From Trichoderma breve (lineage: Eukaryota; Ascomycota; Sordariomycetes; Hypocreales; Hypocreaceae): a stretch of DNA of 64,000 bases. The notes under the pieces were generated by a model that had not been told where the DNA came from, searched no databases, and saw only the letters and a list, made by a program, of their open reading frames with translations. Position numbers and translations under genes: made by a program. Location: positions 5,828,001-5,892,000 of the forward strand of contig NC_079233.1 in the NCBI RefSeq assembly GCF_028502605.1. Direction: 5' to 3'. This document shows, in pieces, positions 21,949 through 35,610 of the stretch (position 1 is its first letter; each line of letters starts with the position of its first letter).

Positions 21949-23636
21949 ATGAGCGCCTCATCCAGCCTTGCCCGCAGGGCAGTGGTTCGCAACCCCCTGC
22001 TGGGTCAAGGTGAGATTATGCAAAACCCCTTACAGACCGCCATGGTTCCTGACATCTCCCAATAGCAAGAAACCTATCCCGAGGTGCCTCGTCAGCTCTC
22101 ATCACCAGACATATTGCCCGACAGACTCAGATTCCTGCCTTGGCCCTGTTGGTCCCATTGCGCCAATTGGGAACCGAGCCTCATCGACCGGATGCGCCGT
22201 CTGGACCGCCCCCCGGATTCAACGCCGAGTTGGCTAAGAAGCCGCTACCCAAGGATCCCTCGAGCGCTGCCAAAAAGTCCGATGCGGAGGCAAATACTAA
22301 AGATGCATCGGCCAATGCTGCTGTTCAATCCGGCAAGGCCGCTGACGACGCCTCATTAACTGAACTAGCCGCAAAGAAGGACGAGCTCACCGGCCAAAAA
22401 GAGCTGGCCAAGAAGAAAGAAGAGGAGGTCAAATTGACAGTCTGGCAAAAGGTCAAGAAGGAGGCTCAGCATTACTGGGATGGAAGCAAGCTTCTTGCTA
22501 CAGAGGTCCGCATCAGCTGGCGGTTGGCCCTCAAGATGGCCGCTGGCTATGAGCTTACCCGCAGAGAGAACAAGCAGCTTCGACGCACTGTTCAGGATCT
22601 CGGTCGGCTGGTCCCCTTTTCCATCTTCGTCATTGTTCCCCTTGGTGAGGCCTTGATTCCTCTGGCCTTGAAGCTCTTCCCCAACATGCTCCCCAGCACG
22701 TTTGAGGGGCAAAAGTCCAAGGAGGCCAAGGCTAGTCTCTTGCGGTCTACGAGGAAGGAGGTCAGCTCCTTTATGCGGCAGACACTCAAAGAGACTGGTC
22801 TTCCCCTGAGCCAGGCGACTGCGACTGCTCAGAAGGAGGAGTTTGCCAACTTCTTCCGCAAGGTCAGGTCCACCGGCGAGGCGCCCACCGACCAGGACGT
22901 CATCAAGGTTTGCAAGATCTTCCGGGATGACATGACTCTGGACAATCTGTCACGCCCTCAGCTTGTGTCCATGTGCCGATACATGGGCCTTAACACCTTT
23001 GGCACGGATTCCATGCTGCGATACCAGATCCGTCACCGCATGCGTCAGATCAAGCGCGATGATAAGGCTATCGCCTATGAGGGCGCTGACAGCCTGACCG
23101 TCGCGGAGCTGCAGCTGGCATGTGCCGCTCGCGGCATCCGCACGCACAGCGTATCCCCCGCTAGGATGAGGGCCGACTTGCAGACATGGCTTGATTTGCG
23201 TCTCAAGGAGGGTGTTCCCTCCACGCTGCTGGTCCTGAGCAATGCTTACATGTACGGTCAAGGATCTGGCGAGGGCTCAAGCCAGATCGAAGCTCTCGTT
23301 GGTGTTCTGTCCTCCATCCCCGAGGAGCTGTTCCACGAGATTGAGCTCGAGGTTCACAATGCCGAGGGTGCCGCCACCAACAAGCAGCGTCTCGAGGTTC
23401 TGAAGGAGCAGCAAGAGCTCATTGAGGAGGAGGAGCAGCAGAACCAGGAGAGCCAGACCACCGGCTTCGCCACTCCTCGTGATGTCGACGACATTGACGA
23501 GAAGGAAGAGCGACAAATGACGGCTGCTGAGAGCGGGCTCGAGAAGAAGCCTGCCGGCGAGATGGTTGACGCTGAGCTGGAGCAGATCAAAGCCGTCGAG
23601 GCCGAGCACAAGGCCGCTGCCAAGGACCAGAAATAA
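21949..23636 (+). CDS. MDM38: LETM1/Mdm38-family mitochondrial inner-membrane protein
   Basis: LETM1 proteins control K+/H+ exchange across the mitochondrial inner membrane; yeast Mdm38 also binds mitoribosomes. Two exons are inferred: 21949-22009 and 22066-23636, giving 543 residues. The N-terminus (MSASSSLARRAVVRNPLLGQ, then ARNLSRGASS across the intron) is an Arg/Ser-rich import sequence. The LETM1 core starts near residue 120 (WQKVKKEAQHYWDGSKLL). The single membrane segment is at about residues 195-220 (PFSIFVIVPLGEALIPLAL), followed by the hallmark PNMLPSTF. The ribosome-binding-like domain follows (LVSMCRYMGLNTFGTD), and a Glu-rich coiled coil near 415-450 ends the protein. It could be the paralogue YLH47; the family call is firm. 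Confidence 0.93.
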
Positions 23637-24727
23637 TGACGAGCCAGCAAATGTATAAAGTATAAAAAAAGGAGGAAGCTCAAAGCACCAAAAAAACAAA
23701 GGGTCATAAAGGAAACAAATTACGGCGTACACAAGAGCGCCAGCAATCAAACGACGTGTTATTCTTAGCAATTTCATATGTACAGTGGGTACCGCATACC
23801 CTGAAAGGATAAGGGAAACATGTTTACAATAGCCGGATGATGAGAAACATGGAAACTATTTAGTTAGGGAGAAGGGGCGGCATAGACATCTCGACACACA
23901 GGAAACAAACAAATAGACTACGCATACTGTTCATGACCAAGGGGAGTGAAGGCCAATTTGACTGTCAGCTACCTTATTACTTAGTATCTACAGGCACACA
24001 AGGTACTGAATGCAAAGTAATTCAAATCTGTAGCACAACCTCGTGATACCAATCTGTAGTAACTGATGAGCATACGGAGTACAGTAGAAATCATAGAGAC
24101 AGGGGTTAAAGAATGGAAGAGCAAAAACGATGCAGGCTACCGTGCCAAGTAAAAAGGCTGGCTGTCTGGATGCGGCCGAGCTGTTGCGTCATCAGTCCCT
24201 TCCAGGTACCGAGGCTGTGGGAAGTGACTTTGGAGACGAAACAGCACTTTTCAACAGCCATGAAATTACAGCTTCAAAAGAAAATACACCTGGTTTTAAA
24301 TTATTTTTTATTGCATTTTCAGCTCATCTGATATTTCAGCAGTAATATGATACAGCTTGTAGATGGCTGGAGTCTCAACGAATTCCACCCTGTTCATGTA
24401 CCCGAAACGAGCTGCAGCTGCTGCATGTACCTGCTAGGCACTTTGAGCCCTGCTAATTGCGCGCATCTTTCCACACCAACAGCCAGCAACCAACTGCCTG
24501 TCCACGCCTCTCGACTAGCCTCAGACATACGCCACCTTTGATTCTCGACTCAAGCCCGCCGTTTCTTCCCCCTTCATTCTCTCGCACTGCACCTCTACTG
24601 AAGCCGAGAGAGAGCCTTGAATCAATTGCCGCAGCTTACACCATCAAGCATCTCTTCAGCCCGTAACCCCTCCCTTCAGGCGCAAACTCCCGAAATCCGA
24701 ACCAAAGAGTCGTCTGATGCTTCGACC
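23637..24727. other. Tandem intergenic region LETM1 to SNX4
   Basis: About 1.1 kb holding the LETM1 3' UTR and the SNX4 promoter. An exact TACGGAGTA motif lies at 24073-24081. The last 200 bases before SNX4 are pyrimidine-rich, as is usual for fungal leaders. No gene seen. Confidence 0.5.
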
Positions 24728-26288
24728 ATGACGACGCACCACGACAACGACAACGACGACTTCTCCAACGTCACTTGGAGCGACCATGTCCACGACCAGG
24801 CAGCGCGCTCTGCTGCTGTAGCCGCTGCCGACTCACCTGCTCGCGCCATGGACGAGGCCGGAAACAGCTCCTCGCAGGGCATCGGCCGTGAGAAGCTCGA
24901 GTGTACCGTTGGGTCGCCCATCAAGGAGAATGACGGCACCAAGGACGCCTTTGTCTCGTATCTCGTCACCACTCACGTACGTCTATCTTCATCTACATCC
25001 AGTCACAATCACAGACAACTCATTTTGGCTTTCTCCATGTCTCTTCGTCTCCCCTCGTTACCCCGCCTCACCTCACCTTGAACGCTGTTGCAAGGCTATG
25101 CAAATCGATTGCTGTTGAGTGATGCCTAACTGACGACATGGTCTTTAGTCCACGTTCCCGTCCTTCCAAAAAGAAGTCACCACCGTACGGCGGCGCTTCA
25201 CCGACTTTGCCTTCTTGTTCAAGCAGCTGATGCGAGACTATCCGGCTTGCGCCGTCCCGCCCATCCCGGACAAGCAGCGCATGGAGTACGTCCGTGGCGA
25301 TCGCTTTGGTAACGACTTCACCTCACGACGTGGCCACTCGCTGCAGCGCTTCCTCAACCGCCTGTCTCTGCACCCGGTCCTGCGCCGGAGCACCATCCTG
25401 CACAGCTTCCTCGAGAGCCCCGATTGGAATGCGACGGTCAAGAGCCGCACAGCTCGCGGCAGCATAACGAGCGACCCCGGCGGCTCTAGCGGCGTTTTCG
25501 ACAACTTTGCCGACACCTTTATCAATGCCTTTACCAAAGTCCACCAGCCCGACAGGCGCTTCATTGAGGTCAAGGAAAAGAGCGACAAGCTCGACGAAGA
25601 CCTCGGCCATATTGAAAAAGTCATTGCCCGTGTGGCCCGTCGAGAGGGCGACCTGGAAACCGACCTTCGGGACCTAGCAGAGCAGTTCCAGAAGCTTATT
25701 ACCCTTGAACCTGGCATCGAGCCCGCCGTTCACGCCTTCGCCGCCTCCATCGAGGATACAGCTGCCAACCTCCACCAGCTCAAGGAGGTCACAGACCAGG
25801 ACTACCTTGGCTCGCTGCGCGACATGCAAGCTTATTCTCTCGCTCTCAAGAACCTGCTCAAAGCCAGAGAGCAGAAGCAGCTTGATTACGAGCAACTGAC
25901 AGAGTACCTGAACAAATCCACATCTGAGAGAGACTCTTTGCGCTCGGGCCACGGCGCACCCAGCGGACCGGGCGGCTTCATCCGCGCCAAGATTGAGGAT
26001 GTCCGAGGCGTGGATCACGAGCAGGCCCGGCGCGAGCGTACCAGGAAGCTGGAGCTGAGGGTCGAGGAGCTCAGCACCGAGGTCGAAAACGCCCGCTTAA
26101 CGAGCGATCGCTTCGACGACGAGGTCATCCGTGAAGTTGCCGACTTTGAGCGCATCAAACGCATCGAGATGAAGGCACAGCTTGGAGGCCTGGCCGATGC
26201 CCATGTCAAGTTCTACGGTGACGTTGCTGAGCTGTGGGAGTCTTATGTCATGGAGATGGAGAAGGAGGGCGTTGTTCCTGTAGCGTGA
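24728..26288 (+). CDS. SNX4: Sorting nexin 4 / Atg24 (PX-BAR)
   Basis: PI3P-binding sorting nexin that retrieves SNAREs from endosomes to the Golgi and takes part in selective autophagy. Two exons are inferred: 24728-24976 and 25149-26288, giving 462 residues, with an intron of 172 bp placed inside the PX domain (VSYLVTTH then STFPSFQK). The PX domain spans roughly residues 60-180, with RRFTDFAFL as the phosphoinositide-binding arginine block, the PPIPDKQ proline loop, and RRGHSLQRFLNRL. The remainder is an alpha-helical BAR domain rich in charged heptads (KSDKLDEDLGHIEKVI, RKLELRVEELSTEVENA). The ATG chosen is the first that precedes the conserved N-terminal WSDH segment. Confidence 0.95.
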
Positions 26289-26912
26289 AGTGTTTGACAT
26301 TTTCTTTTTTTTTTCTTGTATGTGAAGCTAAAGTACACTTTTGATGACGGGCTGGCTGAGGCGTGGGCATGGCTTGACTTGGAACATGAAGCATAAATAA
26401 TGATGGAAGACACACAAGGGGGAGGTCAAGGAACAACTCAAGAGCGTGGTGTATTGAGATCTTTTGGGGCGTTTGGGATACTATGGCGGCGTTGTAATAA
26501 AGAAGTGTTTAAAGAAGAAATGAGTAAAGAAGAAAATGAAGTGACTTGTGACTTGAATGAATTTCATCATGAGATGATCTGTTTTGACAGACCATTGTGT
26601 GATACTTTTTACAAGTCCCGCCTTTCGCCATTCAACGCATCACTATAAGGTACTCCGATCAAGAACAAGGAGAAGAATAATACTGTTTTACCAAAGAAAG
26701 CCTCTCGTGTTTTACAAACACGAAAAGGCAAATATATCAAGTCGAAATGAGTGATGGATAAACAAGTAGCATGTAAGTTATGAGATATAAGATATGAACC
26801 AAGCCAATGTGAAATATACTCCGTCTAATGAATACTGAAGCTTTCAATCAACGTCCTCCCTCTTCCGTGCAAGAAAAAAAAAAGAGCAAGTCAAAATAAG
26901 CAACGTCTATGT
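26289..26912. other. Convergent intergenic region SNX4 / KEX2
   Basis: About 620 bp between two stop codons; AT-rich, holding the 3' UTRs. No gene seen. Confidence 0.5.
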
Positions 26913-29604
26913 TCAATCCCGTAGTCTTTGCTTTTCCTCAATATGGTCATCATCACTATCCTCGCCAACGGCATAGTGCTCCGGCTCATCAGGATTGTGA
27001 CCCGCCAACCTATCGGCCGATCGATCCCTGTACTCGTCAAACTCGTCGTCATCGTCGCTACCGCCCGCAAAGGCATCGTATAGCTCTCCGCCGCGAGTTC
27101 GTCGGGTCTTCTTGCCCGCATTGGGACCCTTCTCCGCGCTATTCAGGCCTTCAGTCTCCTCCTCGTCGAGGAGCTCAAACTCGTAGTTGCTGCGGGAGTT
27201 GTTGCGGAGGCGGCGGCGGGCGATGTAGAGGTAGATACCGAGGCCGCAGCAGAAGGCGGCAATCAGGCCAATGGCGCCATAGATCCAGATCTTGGCCTTC
27301 GTTCCAAAAGTCGGAAGCCAGGAAACCCACGATGAAGACGCGCTGGTCGTGCTGGATGGCTGAGCAGATTCGGTGCCAGCTGCGGCCTCGTGCTCGGTGT
27401 CGGATGGCTTGTCATCCACAGGGCCCTCTTGAGGCTTTGTTGACTCTGTAGGTTTGGCTCCAGGTTTCGTCGGTCGTACAGGGTGATCGGTAGGATTAGT
27501 CACGACAGCCGCCATCTTAGTCGAGCTTGTTGCTGCGTTGGTTTTTGTGGAGGCTGCACCCGATACAGTAGACAGGATCTGGTCGTGATCGGCATCGTCA
27601 TCCTCTGATGGCATGGGCAACAGCTTGGCCTGGCTGGCATCAATGCTCTCACCCCAGAGCTTGAGGTGCCAGTCAATAAATTTGCCCTTTTCGTTGTTCA
27701 CCTCGGTGTCTCGGACGACGAGTGTCCATCTGCCAACGCCAGTCTCGCCCCTAGTGAAATTATTAGCATCGAATGGCCCGCCTCGGTAACGCCTTGAAAG
27801 GGAGAAGGAAAAGGACTTACCAATGGGCAACACTCATAAACGTCCAGTCGTCGTAACCGCCTTTGAAGTTGTCCTGCTTACGAGCAACGGAAATATGGCT
27901 GATGACGTTCTCAGGGCTGACTAGATCCACGCTCAAATCGCCGCGTCGAGTATGTTCAACATTCATGGTGACGGTGACGTGCTCCAGGCGAGCCAAGTTG
28001 GCCTTCTTGAGCATTTCGGGGGTCACGTCAAAACTAACTACCAACCCGTCGTTACCTTCGGGGATGTCCTTTTTGATGTGCAGCCATGGAGAAAAGTACC
28101 AGCCCTGGGGCTTTACCTTCTTCCATGTCTTGGCCTTTTCAACGAGAGCGTAAGAGTCAATCTTGCCGTAGCCAAAGGTGTGGCTAAACTGTCTCCCGAC
28201 GGCAGTGTTCTGCCACTCAGCATCCGTCTGGTCATCAAGTTTGACGGCTGTGTCCATGGCAAGGTATTGAAGATCTCGCCAAGTCAGGTCCGGGCGAACT
28301 TGCATGACCAAGGCAAAAATACCTGCGGCAAGGGGTGCCGCGGCTGATGTACCGCCATGCATGCCATAGCAGGCGTTTTCTCCAACATCGGTTGTGTGCT
28401 GCCCTAGTTAGCTACTAATACTGATTTCGGAAAGAGAAGAGAGGGATAAAGAACTTACGATGCCATCACCGCCACCACTACTGTAAGTGACAACTAGCAG
28501 GGCAGAGCAGTGCTCTGAATAATATGGGTGCTGGCCAGCACGGTCGACTGCACCGACTGTTATGCTGTAGATGGAGTTGGTGTATCCATCAAAATTGCAG
28601 TTGTCGCCGCTGGCTGCACCGTTACCGCTAGCAAAGACGTAGATAGAGCCAAGGCCTCCACGACCCGCTTGGACGCCCTTGAGCATGGCTCGTCGAATCA
28701 AGACATCAGGGGCTTCCATGGATCTGCCATCGTCCGGAGGTCCCCAGGAACAGGAGTAAATTTGGTTGTCCTGGTACTTGTAGATCATGGCTTCGGCTTC
28801 ATCCGCATCACTGATAGGGCTGCTCAAAATCCGAATACCTGCAATCTTGGAGTCGTATGCAACGCCAACGCCGCACGCATCGTTGCGCACCGCAGAAATC
28901 TCACCAGCACATCTTGTCCCGTGCCTGTCGTCCGACAGTTCTGGTTTCGGCTCCGGGTCGTTGTCATTGAAATCCCAAGAACCTTCGGCAAAGTAGTTGT
29001 CTTTCAAGTCTCGGCTGTACATATCCAGGCCGTCGTCGACCATGGCCACAGTCGCATTCTTGCCGGTAATGCCCTCGAGCCAGAGCCCAGTGACGTTAAC
29101 GTCATGGCCAAGCTGCACCGTGTTGAACAGGTGCCATTGATCCTTGAATATCGGGTCGGCAATGCTCAAGTCCCTCATGACATTCTCTTGTGTGCGGACC
29201 GCCGTATCGTCTGGCTTCTGAGGAGAACGAGGGTTTAAATCGATGGGCGGACGTGGCGGAATGATTCTCTTCTGCAGACGGCTGCGAGCCTTTTGCTTTG
29301 TGGTCAAAAGGACACCGTCCAGGACATCGTATCCGCCAATGTCTCGCTTCCTCCTCCTTCGCTCCCGAACCTCGTCTCTGACAACATCTCGCTCATGCTT
29401 CTCGGCGCGGAAAACGTGGTGGTCGGTAAGCTCTCCAAGCTGGCCTTCGTGCGTCATGCCAAGGCGCATGGCGACATCGCCAGGCTGCACCGACGGTTCG
29501 AGATGCAGTACATAGTAGTCGTTCTTGTCGTAGTCTCTAGCGATTCTAGCACCCTGCGCCAGGGCCATCAGGCCGGCAAGTCCAAGAACAGAAGCGACCT
29601 TCAT
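26913..29604 (-). CDS. KEX2: Kexin, Kex2-type proprotein convertase
   Basis: Calcium-dependent subtilisin-like endoprotease of the trans-Golgi that cuts secreted precursors after Lys-Arg or Arg-Arg. Three exons are inferred: 28459-29604, 27821-28398 and 26913-27750, giving 853 residues. A signal peptide (MKVASVLGLAGLMALAQG) is followed by a prodomain ending near QKR at 111-113, a likely self-cleavage site. The catalytic set is Asp190 (VDDGLD), His228 (DRHGTRC), oxyanion Asn328 (ASGNGA) and Ser400 (GGTSAAAP), with the same spacing as yeast Kex2. A P-domain follows (AHW-GETGVGRWTL across an intron), then a Ser/Thr-rich stalk, a membrane helix at about 729-752, and an acidic tail. The tail's YEFELL is a Golgi-retrieval-type aromatic signal. 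The upstream in-frame TTG is not used. Confidence 0.97.
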
Positions 29605-31842
29605 GGCAGCGAAAAGCAATGACGGCGCAGGAAAGGGATGAACGCGCGTTGGAGGATAGCGACTGGAGCTACCAGCACATGGAGCTCTCTGGGTTCTTTG
29701 TTCCCCTGCAGATGGGCCGATAAACAGGAATAGCGTCTGCGCAATAGCCGTTAGTTAAAAAGAGACGAACTGGAATACAGATGTAGTGCTCGATTGCAAA
29801 TGCAGGTTCAGGAGTCGAAGATGCGTCGCAACTCGCCACAGTTTGACTCGGAACGGGGCTCCCGAGGCCAGCCTGCGCCATCCGCAGCAGAAGTGCCAAT
29901 TACTCAGGAGAAACGAAACCATTGATTTCAGGTGGGTAGATGGTGCCAAAGAGCGACGGGTCCGAAACTCACCAAAATGACAGGAATCAGTTGCCTCTCT
30001 TCTCCTGAAACGGCCAAGAAATGCCTGCAAAAAAAATAAACAAGCAAAGATATAACGATGCGCAAGCGAAGACACAAAAGAAAAAAAAAAGATTGGCAGG
30101 CTTGGAGATGCAGGTTGTCGTGGCCGTTCCGTCGAAACCGCCATTGAATAGAGATGCCAATCCCTCCGCTCTCAAGTACAGGTACACGCAGCCCCTCGCA
30201 TTCTCACTGTGTCGTCGCCCGCAACAGCGACACGCAATCTGTACTGCTACCACACTCCTGTAGGGGGCGCTGCACTAGCAGGCTGGATGCCGCGCCACTA
30301 ACGCAGCTTTAGAAGGTCTGAGCACGTCCAAGTTGCCAAAGTGCATGTGCATATGTATCAGATACTTGGCTTTAGCCAGCGTCCGGCGAAGGGTTTGGCG
30401 CGGCGAATACCAAGCATATGGTAGTCAATACATCGGCATCGGCAGAACTCATTACGAAAGGGCCCTTTTGCTAAGGTGTCGAACACGGGACCCCGTTTCG
30501 AGGCCTCAATTGACGACTGAACTTGGGGCGTCTATTGATCTCGACCGTCGTGGATTTAATGCCACGTTGCCGCAATTAGATTCTTTTTGACCAGTCATCA
30601 TGTGTTGCTATTTCCAACCTTTTTCAGGTAGCCAGCCATACTTATCGCAGTTTTGTATGCAGGACTACAGGTAGGTATGCCACCATTACGGTACCTTGTA
30701 TATTCCTCATTCGTGTCAGCATCACCGTCTTAGGCAGGCATCAGAGACAAGAATAGCATCAGAGTAAGGATTGCAATCGGTGGGCAGACCTGAGTAGGGT
30801 TAGTACAATCAATAGACGCCCGAAGAAGACGGAAAAGTCACCCATCCATGAAACTGTTGCCCCATCCATTGTGATACAGACAGCCTCATCACATACATTT
30901 CAATTCAATAAATGGCTTGCATACTCCGTACTTGTACAATAGTAAAGCGTATGATGTGCTTAGTCACAAAAAAAACCGAACCAACTCAAGCGCTTCTTAA
31001 AGGCTACAATAGCGCAAAAGTAGCAAACACACACAATGCTACTAGGCCGCCATTAAAAAACTTGGAAGACATCAAGTTCCACCAAGCAGTCCGTGTACTC
31101 GGTATGTTAGGCATCCTAAATAAAAATAATAACGCAAAAATACAGTAAAAAAGAGCAGATATTGTCAATAATCTCAATGCTTCTTCTACACCCACTGCTA
31201 TATTAATCCATCTCTCCTCCCGAAACACTATTGCAAACCAGCTACTCAAAATCCTCCGGTTTCTCATACCACAGTTGAACCCGGTCTTGGCGTCCCGCCG
31301 AGAACTTCGAACCGGCCCGGCCACCAAAGTCGCGACATCCGGCCCTTCGGCGGCAGGCCGATGGATTTGGATGGATTCTATACTCGAACTAATTTACGAA
31401 CCCCAGTCTGGCAGCTCTGCTACTCCATATCGCGACATCTAGTTGAGAGGCCGAAGCCGGAGACTTCAAGACCAAGGGGACCCGCTTTGTACCTTGTTTC
31501 GACTCATGGAAAAACGTCAATCATCAGCTATCCCAAAGTCCGGCGGGAGAATACGGAGGAGAAGAGCGTACAAGATTTTTTGTGTGTCAGTCTACAAGCA
31601 CGTGCGATCGCGTGGGAGCGTGTGTTATGTGTGTGAAACGAGAATTCATTGTCTTCCCATGCGCGGTATCGTAAAAGGCCCTAACTTTTTAAACTAACAC
31701 AACAGCATGCCCTCGTCAAACCCCAGATCTCCAAGATCTTTTGCCGAGAATCCAGATGCAAGTACAAGAAAAGAAAAAACCACATTTTTTGAAAGATTCC
31801 CCTCAACACCCATCAACCCATAATGCGCCCAGTTGCGCTGAC
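29605..31842. other. Intergenic: KEX2 promoter and ILV5 3' flank
   Basis: About 2.2 kb. The left part should be the KEX2 promoter and leader, the right part the ILV5 3' UTR. An exact TACTCCGTA lies at 30922-30930. Open frames such as 30912-31148 have low-complexity, A-rich codons and no recognisable domain. Confidence 0.45.
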
Positions 31843-33392
31843 TTATTTCTGGTTCTCGGGTCGCAGGGAGCTGTAAAGAAGTGAACATGTTAGCTAGCTG
31901 TATCTAAATGAATGTAGTATAGAAACGCATGACTTACCGGACGGCCTTGCCGGCTCTCCAGATCTCCAGGTTTCGGATCTCCTCCAACTCGGCCTCATAC
32001 TTCTGGCGGTAGTCGGGCTGGCTGTTGTACTCGAGGGATCGCTTGGTCTCGGAACCATCCTTGACGCTGTCGTACAGGCTGTTGAAGACGGGCTTCAGGG
32101 CATCCTTGAACTTGGGGGTCCAGTCAATGGCACCACGACGGGCAGTGGTAGAGCAGGCCTCGAACATCCAATCCATGCCGTTGGCACCAATCAGAGGGTA
32201 CAAGCTCTGAGTGGCCTCCTCGACGGTCTCGTTGAAGGCCTCGCTGGGGCTGTGGCCACGCTCACGGAGAACCTCGTACTGGGCAAGGAACATGCCGTGG
32301 ATACCACCCATCAAGCAACCACGCTCACCGTACAGGTCAGAGTAGACCTCCTTCTCAAAGGTGGTCTTGTACAGGTAACCGGAGCCAATGGCGACACCCA
32401 GGGCAACGGCCTTCTCCTCAGCCTTACCGCTCACATCCTGGAAGACGGCGAAAGAGGAGTTGATACCACGGCCCTCACGGAAGAGAGAGCGGACAGTTCG
32501 GCCAGAGCCCTTGGGAGCGCAAAGGATGACGTCAATGTTCTTGGGGACATCAACTTTGGTGAGGTCCTTGAAGACGGGGGAGAAACCGTGGGAGAAGTAC
32601 AGGGTCTACAGTTAAGAGCCCGTGTTAGTCACAGCTGAGCTACCATAGCGCGCCACAGATTGAAAAAATACGTACCTTGCCCTCAGTAAGCTGGGGCTTG
32701 ATGGAGGGCCAAGTCTCGGACTGAGCGGCATCACTGAGAAGGTTCATGACGATGGTACCACGGGTGATGGCATCGTCAACCTCGAAGAGGTTCTTGCCAG
32801 GAACCCAGCCATCCTGGATGGCGTCGTTCCATGACTTGCCGTTCTTTCGAACACCAACAATGACGTTGAGGCCGTTGTCGCGGAGGTTGAGACCCTGGCC
32901 GTGGCCCTGGGAGCCGTAGCCGATGAGGGCAAGGGTGTCGTTCTTGAAGTACTCCTGCAGGCAATTGGGTCAGTCATGCAAGTCATTCCAATGAGCCACC
33001 CGTAGATCGTTTGAGATCAATACAAATCCTCTTGCTTGAACTCGTCGATGACTCTTCAGAATCGCCAGTTACTCACCAAAAGCTTCTCTTGGGGCCAGTC
33101 GGCACGCTCTATACAGGCAGTCGTTGTCAGAACACAGCTCTCACGCCTCCAGGCTCTCGCACGCAGAAGAGGAATTGCACATACCATAGACGTCCTCCTT
33201 GACACCGGCAAAGTCGACGGTCTTGAGACCACGGACCTGCTGCTGAGAGAGACCAGCCAGAGCCGGGCGAGCAGCAGCGACGGCACGAGTGGCGCTTCGA
33301 GCAGCGATGTAGGAGCGCTGGGCGACGCGAGGCGCAATCAATTGACGAGCAATTGGCGCCCGCAGGGTCTTGGAGAAAGCTTTTGAAGCCAT
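31843..33392 (-). CDS. ILV5: Ketol-acid reductoisomerase, mitochondrial
   Basis: NADPH-dependent enzyme of valine, isoleucine and leucine synthesis, converting acetohydroxyacids to dihydroxyacids in mitochondria. Five exons are inferred: 33185-33392, 33077-33108 (32 nt), 32676-32954, 31938-32605 and 31843-31870 (only 28 nt with the stop), giving 404 residues, the expected length. An Arg/Ala-rich import peptide covers about the first 50 residues. The Rossmann motif GYGSQGHGQG starts at about residue 92. Downstream blocks are CAPKGSGRTVRSLF, SDLYGERGCLMGG (metal-binding region) and ATQSLYPLIGANGMDWMFEACSTTARRG. The C-terminus SLRPENQK is supplied entirely by the last small exon and is the conserved fungal ending, which supports the model. 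Confidence 0.97.
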
Positions 33393-35610
33393 TGTGGATG
33401 GAGATGTGAATGAGAAGGATGGAGAGGAGAGGAGAAAAGAACCGGCAGGAAAATTGTTTGGAGAAGAAAGAAAAAGTCCAAAGCTTGGGATGAGCAACAG
33501 AAAGTCTACTTTTGAAGGGTGGGTGGGGGAAAAGCCTCAGCTCTCAAGGGCCCGATCTCGGTCGCAGCTCCAGCAACTTTGTCTCAACGGCGCCGGTCTT
33601 GCCCCCCCTGTCCCACCGCATGTGAAAAGCCCCGGGTTTAAGTATCAAAAATACAGTCAGTGCGATGAGTAACAGGCACGAGCACAATGGCCAGCCTTAC
33701 GTTGCCTGGGATTTTGTGCGCTTTCCGGAGTGCGTCGTGGATACAAGTTACATACAAGCGTTGCTGCGAGGGGGGGACCCTACATGTAGCTTACTGTATC
33801 GAGATGCACTGATATTACTCTACTTTTACCATCTGGCACACGCACCCCAATTTACTTGGTATAGAGACCAATTCGCTGGCAGGACAAGTAGTACCTCTGT
33901 ACAACGCGTCCAGCTTGCATTAATTGTATTTACTAGTATATGGATAGGGCTTGTGCGTTGCAGTCCAGGGAAATCACACAGCGCTGATTTTCTCTTGGCC
34001 CAAGACCAAGACGTGAGATGACGCATCCGCTGGGCGTTCGTTCGCTGCGTCCAGCATGCACTAATACCAAGTGCCAGTGCCGCCGGGGTACGAAATAGTT
34101 TAAGAGCCCCCACCACAACCGCCGAAATCTGGCTTCTTGACAAGCACCAGACTCGTAATACTCGGCCCGACCAATGGACGTTTCTTATTGTATGTACGAG
34201 TATGCTGATCTCTACGGAGTAGATGGACCTCATATTCTCCAACAATTCAGTCATACTTGCCACCGCTTAGATTATCCCTAAGTAAACACGCCAGTCGTGA
34301 TATATTCCATCAAATCCATCCAGGTGCAAAAAAGCCCCGCCAATCCCACATCCGTCTATCCATCTCCCGAGCCACTCCATCTCACTCATGTCGGGCTCCG
34401 TACGGGCTCCGTAAAAACCACAGTCAAACATCCAATACCCGGATTGCCCATCTTCCCACTACTAGATTAGTATTATAGCCCAGCTCGCTAGGCACCTAGG
34501 GGAGCTTACCATGTACTCGTAAACTCCGAGTATGACTGATTTGACGCTTTACCTCCCTGCATGCATGCATATACTAAGCAGCTATCTACTACTAAGTCAC
34601 ATCTTTTTGGATCTACCGGCCGTTAGAGCGTCACCGTGTATCCCCCGTCCTTGCGTCTCTCCCTAAGAAATACATGCAAGGACTTCATTTTAGTGGGATG
34701 CAGGTCTTCGTGGGCCGATGGAATTGCTCAAGTTTCATATTCCATGCGACGCGAACGCACGAGTTGCATGGGCACTTACCTACCTTGCTGACGGGATATG
34801 AATACATCGGACTATATCGGACAAATTCGGATAAGAGGGCAAGGCCAGTCATTGTTATAGCTATTGCGGAATCCTTAGATATACAAGTTGCAAGGGAAAA
34901 TTAGTTGTAGGCACAAGCATTAACTTACACATCGTAATATACTTGGTGTAAGGTGGCCTTCTATGTGCTATCCGAATATTAATGGGATGGAGTAGCTGAG
35001 AATTCAAGTGCCGTAATATGATACAGAGAAACGCCATTTATCCACTAACTAAATTCTCTAGTATCTGCTGTTATCACTCTATATCTCAGTGAAATGCCCA
35101 ACTCAAGGTGTTGGATAGCAAACCGGTTAATATCTACCAAACATTTATACTGATTCTACAATACAGCCGTGCCACCACAGGTCATCATACCCTTGACCAA
35201 GGTTAAACTGGCTCTTTTCGGCAATCACGACAAACCGCCATCTTCCATCTTGCAATGAACGCCATGTATTTCTATGCTGTACTGTCGACTTAATGAAAGG
35301 TAGTATATAGATCAGGTAACCCCGTAGCTAGGCCCGGGCCAAAATCACGAAGAACGGCAAACATGCCATTCCTCAACTCAAGCACTAGCTGAGATCGGGA
35401 TTCTTGTTATGGCGCCATCTCCGTGATGAAAGATGTGCCGGGTGTTGGATGATGTACAAAAGTACATACTCTATGTGAGGTATGTCGGCTGCTCGTCGTC
35501 GTTGTCACGTCCACCTTCTCTCTCTCCACCCCCAAAACTCTCCAGGTTGTGGGCACCGACCTTGGGCAATCCACACAAACCGGTCCCCTGGTTTTTAAAA
35601 ACACCAGCAT
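33393..35610. other. Intergenic: ILV5 promoter and UBC12 3' flank
   Basis: About 2.2 kb. The left side is the ILV5 promoter; I found no clear TGACTCA amino-acid-control element close to the start, although an ATGACGCAT-like site lies near 34018. Small inverted repeats and recurring motifs occur at 34195-34221 and 34513-34533, and an alternating TGCATGCATGCAT tract at 34558-34570. No gene seen. Confidence 0.45.

Noticed and set aside
34018..34026. ATGACGCAT as an amino-acid-control site for ILV5
   Set aside because: It differs from the TGACTCA core and lies more than 600 bases upstream of the ILV5 start; a single such match is expected by chance.
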